Positions 6,102-7,502 of a DNA stretch of 7,502 nt are shown piece by piece. Position numbers and translations under genes: made by a program. The notes under the pieces are model-generated. The model ran no database searches. It was not told where the DNA came from and was given only the letters and a program-made list of their open reading frames with translations. Position 1 is the stretch's first letter. The number at the start of each line of letters is the position of its first letter. The DNA is from Propionibacteriaceae bacterium (GTDB lineage Bacteria; Actinomycetota; Actinomycetes; Propionibacteriales; Propionibacteriaceae), in NCBI GenBank assembly GCA_024636075.1, contig JAGXHS010000175.1, positions 1 to 7,502 of the forward strand, read 5' to 3'.

Positions 6102-7502
6102 TTAGAGGTCGTTGCCCGCGTACGACTGGTTGAAGCTCTTGTTGGCCAGGGGAAAGTCGGGAACGATCGTGTCCGCGAGCGCCACCGGGAGCGCCGGCCA
6201 GCCGAAGAAAGAAGGGTCCACTACGGCTACCCGCGAAAGCCGGCCCGCGTCGTCGATTTCCACGCGGTGACACGCCGTCCCCCGCCAAGCCTCGACGAAG
6301 GCAAGACCGCTCGCCGCGCCACCCTTCGCAGCCCGGCCGGCCGTCGGCCTTCGTGCCGCAGACCGGGTCACGTCCGGCGTGCCCGTGAGCGATCCCGTCC
6401 GCCCCCCGAGCCTCGCGTCGAAGTCAGCGACAAGACCTGCCGACACCGCCACCTCCTCGGCACGCACCCCGAACCTCGCGAGCACGTCCCCGCCGTTCCG
6501 CACGCACACCCGGAAGCCGGGCCCCAGGTCGATGAACCGATGGTCACGTCGCGCGTCGATGTCCACACCGGATGCTCGCGCGATGTAGCCCAGCACTCCC
6601 ATGTTCACCGCTTCCTCGCGCGCGAGCACAGCGGTCCCGGTGAACCTGTCGGCGACGACCGAGTTGCGGAGCGTGATCGACACGAGTTCCGCTGCCTCCT
6701 GCGCGACCCGGGCGATCAGGTCGACATCGGCAGCAGCGAGCAGCCGGCAGCCGCCGATGCCCACCCCGCCCCGCAGCAGCCGGTGCCCCGTGATGGCCTT
6801 GTTGTGCCGCAACAGGGTCTCGCGCAGTCGCTGCGCGTGGACGTTGGCGATCCCGAAACCGACATCGTTGGCCATCGCGCCGAGGTCGGACACATGGTTG
6901 TGCAGTCGCTCGAGCTCGAGCAGCAGCGCCCGTACGAGGCGGTCCTCCTCGCTCACCTCGAGCCCCAGCGCGCCCTCGACAGCCATCACGTACGCCAGAC
7001 CGTGCCCGACGGCCGTGTCCCCGCTGATCCGCTCGGCGAGCTCGACCCCCTCCTCGGGCCGGCGTCCCTCGAAGAGCTTCTCGATGCCGCGATGGACGAA
7101 CCAGAGGCGCGCCTTCATCCGCAGGATGGTCTCGCCGACGACGGAGAAGCGGAAGTGGCCCGGCTCGATGAGCCCCGCGTGGACCGGCCCGACGGGGATC
7201 TCGTAGACCCCGTCGCCGGTGACCTCGAGGAAGGGGAAGGACCCGGCGTCCTCCTCGAACTCGGGACTCGCGGGTGCGTCGTGGCGCATCGGGTAGTAGC
7301 CGGTCGGCCAGTGCCCGTGCCGGACGAGCCGTCGCGAGAGTGGGTGCCCGATGGGGGTGACCCCGTAGAGGTCGCGCACCTCCCGCTCGAACCGGCCTGT
7401 CGGATAGGACAGGGCGGCAAGGCTGGGTATGCCGTCCGCGCCGTCGGCGACCGTCGTCTCCACCTCGTGGGGCGGCTGACCCGGGGTGAGGTAGGTATGG
7501 AC
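6102..7502 (-). CDS. NuoC/NuoD-like large subunit of a group 4 hydrogenase-related (Ehr-type) complex, lacking the NiFe cysteines; 5' end outside window
   Basis: It is related to the HycE/HyfG large subunit of energy-converting hydrogenases and to NuoC-NuoD of complex I. It should sit on the cytoplasmic side of a membrane complex. The frame stays open to the right edge (codons before the GTG at 7463 read VHTYLTPGQPPHE), so the gene is probably 5'-truncated and the GTG internal. Residues below are numbered from that GTG. A NuoC-like piece comes first, FEREVRDLYGV (25-35) and GHPLSRRL. The NuoD/large-subunit core follows: VGPVHAG (91-97), VHRGIEKLFEGR (123-134), LERLHNHVSDLGAMANDVGF (184-203) and the end FNQSYAGNDL. 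The nickel ligands are missing. The usual RVCGIC is RISGDT (145-150) and the usual DPCxxC is DPSFFG (416-421), so all four cysteines are replaced, while His154 of the CxxCxxxH pattern remains. Hydrogen activation is therefore not expected. Residues about 350-385 form an Arg/Gly/Ala/Thr-rich stretch that looks like an insertion. G+C is clearly higher than in cls. Mycobacterial HycE-like proteins (Rv0087) are a likely comparison. Confidence 0.85.
   Translation of the reverse strand, partial: VHTYLTPGQPPHEVETTVADGADGIPSLAALSYPTGRFEREVRDLYGVTPIGHPLSRRLVRHGHWPTGYYPMRHDAPASPEFEEDAGSFPFLEVTGDGVYEIPVGPVHAGLIEPGHFRFSVVGETILRMKARLWFVHRGIEKLFEGRRPEEGVELAERISGDTAVGHGLAYVMAVEGALGLEVSEEDRLVRALLLELERLHNHVSDLGAMANDVGFGIANVHAQRLRETLLRHNKAITGHRLLRGGVGIGGCRLLAAADVDLIARVAQEAAELVSITLRNSVVADRFTGTAVLAREEAVNMGVLGYIARASGVDIDARRDHRFIDLGPGFRVCVRNGGDVLARFGVRAEEVAVSAGLVADFDARLGGRTGSLTGTPDVTRSAARRPTAGRAAKGGAASGLAFVEAWRGTACHRVEIDDAGRLSRVAVVDPSFFGWPALPVALADTIVPDFPLANKSFNQSYAGNDL

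Noticed and set aside
6601..7206. A 201-codon Ser/Arg/Thr-rich plus-strand frame opposite the hydrogenase-like gene.
   Set aside because: Ser/Arg-rich products are typical frame shadows of high-GC coding DNA. The minus strand has clear family motifs throughout.
7461..7463. GTG at 7463 as the true start of the hydrogenase-like gene.
   Set aside because: The frame continues upstream to the window edge, and a start here would leave only part of the NuoC-like domain, so it is probably internal. A start further right cannot be seen.

Overview
The window looks like chromosomal DNA from a high-GC actinobacterium. The evidence is actinobacterial-style protein sequences (the ascorbate-family PTS permease with a GWDPAPHR-type tail, and the cardiolipin synthase with a VPENRRPSSS N-terminal region), strong G/C preference at third codon positions, and frequent GTG/TTG start candidates. 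A fermentative or facultative group such as the Propionibacteriaceae would fit, but the sequence does not settle this. No rRNA, tRNA, CRISPR array, insertion sequence or phage gene is visible. No stretch longer than 300 bases lacks a gene.

Layout. (1) Positions 1-1022, plus strand: the 3' part of a PTS ascorbate-type IIC permease gene (ulaA), followed by a strong hairpin terminator at 1037-1077. (2) Positions 1122-4485, minus strand: a compact four-gene run read from 4485 down to 1122. In transcription order it holds a four-helix membrane protein resembling DUF6394, a two-transmembrane potassium channel with two cytoplasmic RCK/TrkA-N-type domains, UDP-glucose 4-epimerase (galE), and a 39-residue membrane-anchored small protein. 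Gaps are 4, 29 and 25 bases, so one transcript is likely. (3) Positions 4486-4621: a short divergent regulatory region. (4) Positions 4622-6085, plus strand: an HKD-type cardiolipin synthase. (5) Positions 6102-7502, minus strand, running off the right edge: a protein related to the large subunit of membrane-bound group 4 [NiFe] hydrogenases and to NuoC/NuoD of complex I, in which all four nickel-ligating cysteines are replaced.

How the parts may work together. The middle block is about the cell envelope and ions: K+ flux, a sugar nucleotide for cell-surface glycans, and cardiolipin. The ulaA fragment belongs to a sugar-acid uptake operon that extends to the left. The last gene belongs to a complex-I-like or hydrogenase-related (Ehr-type) membrane complex whose other subunits should lie to the right. 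It is visibly richer in G+C than its left neighbour.

The most interesting item is this nickel-site-less hydrogenase-like subunit. The DUF6394-like/K+ channel pair and the 39-residue protein come next. I see no clearly new multi-gene system inside the window.
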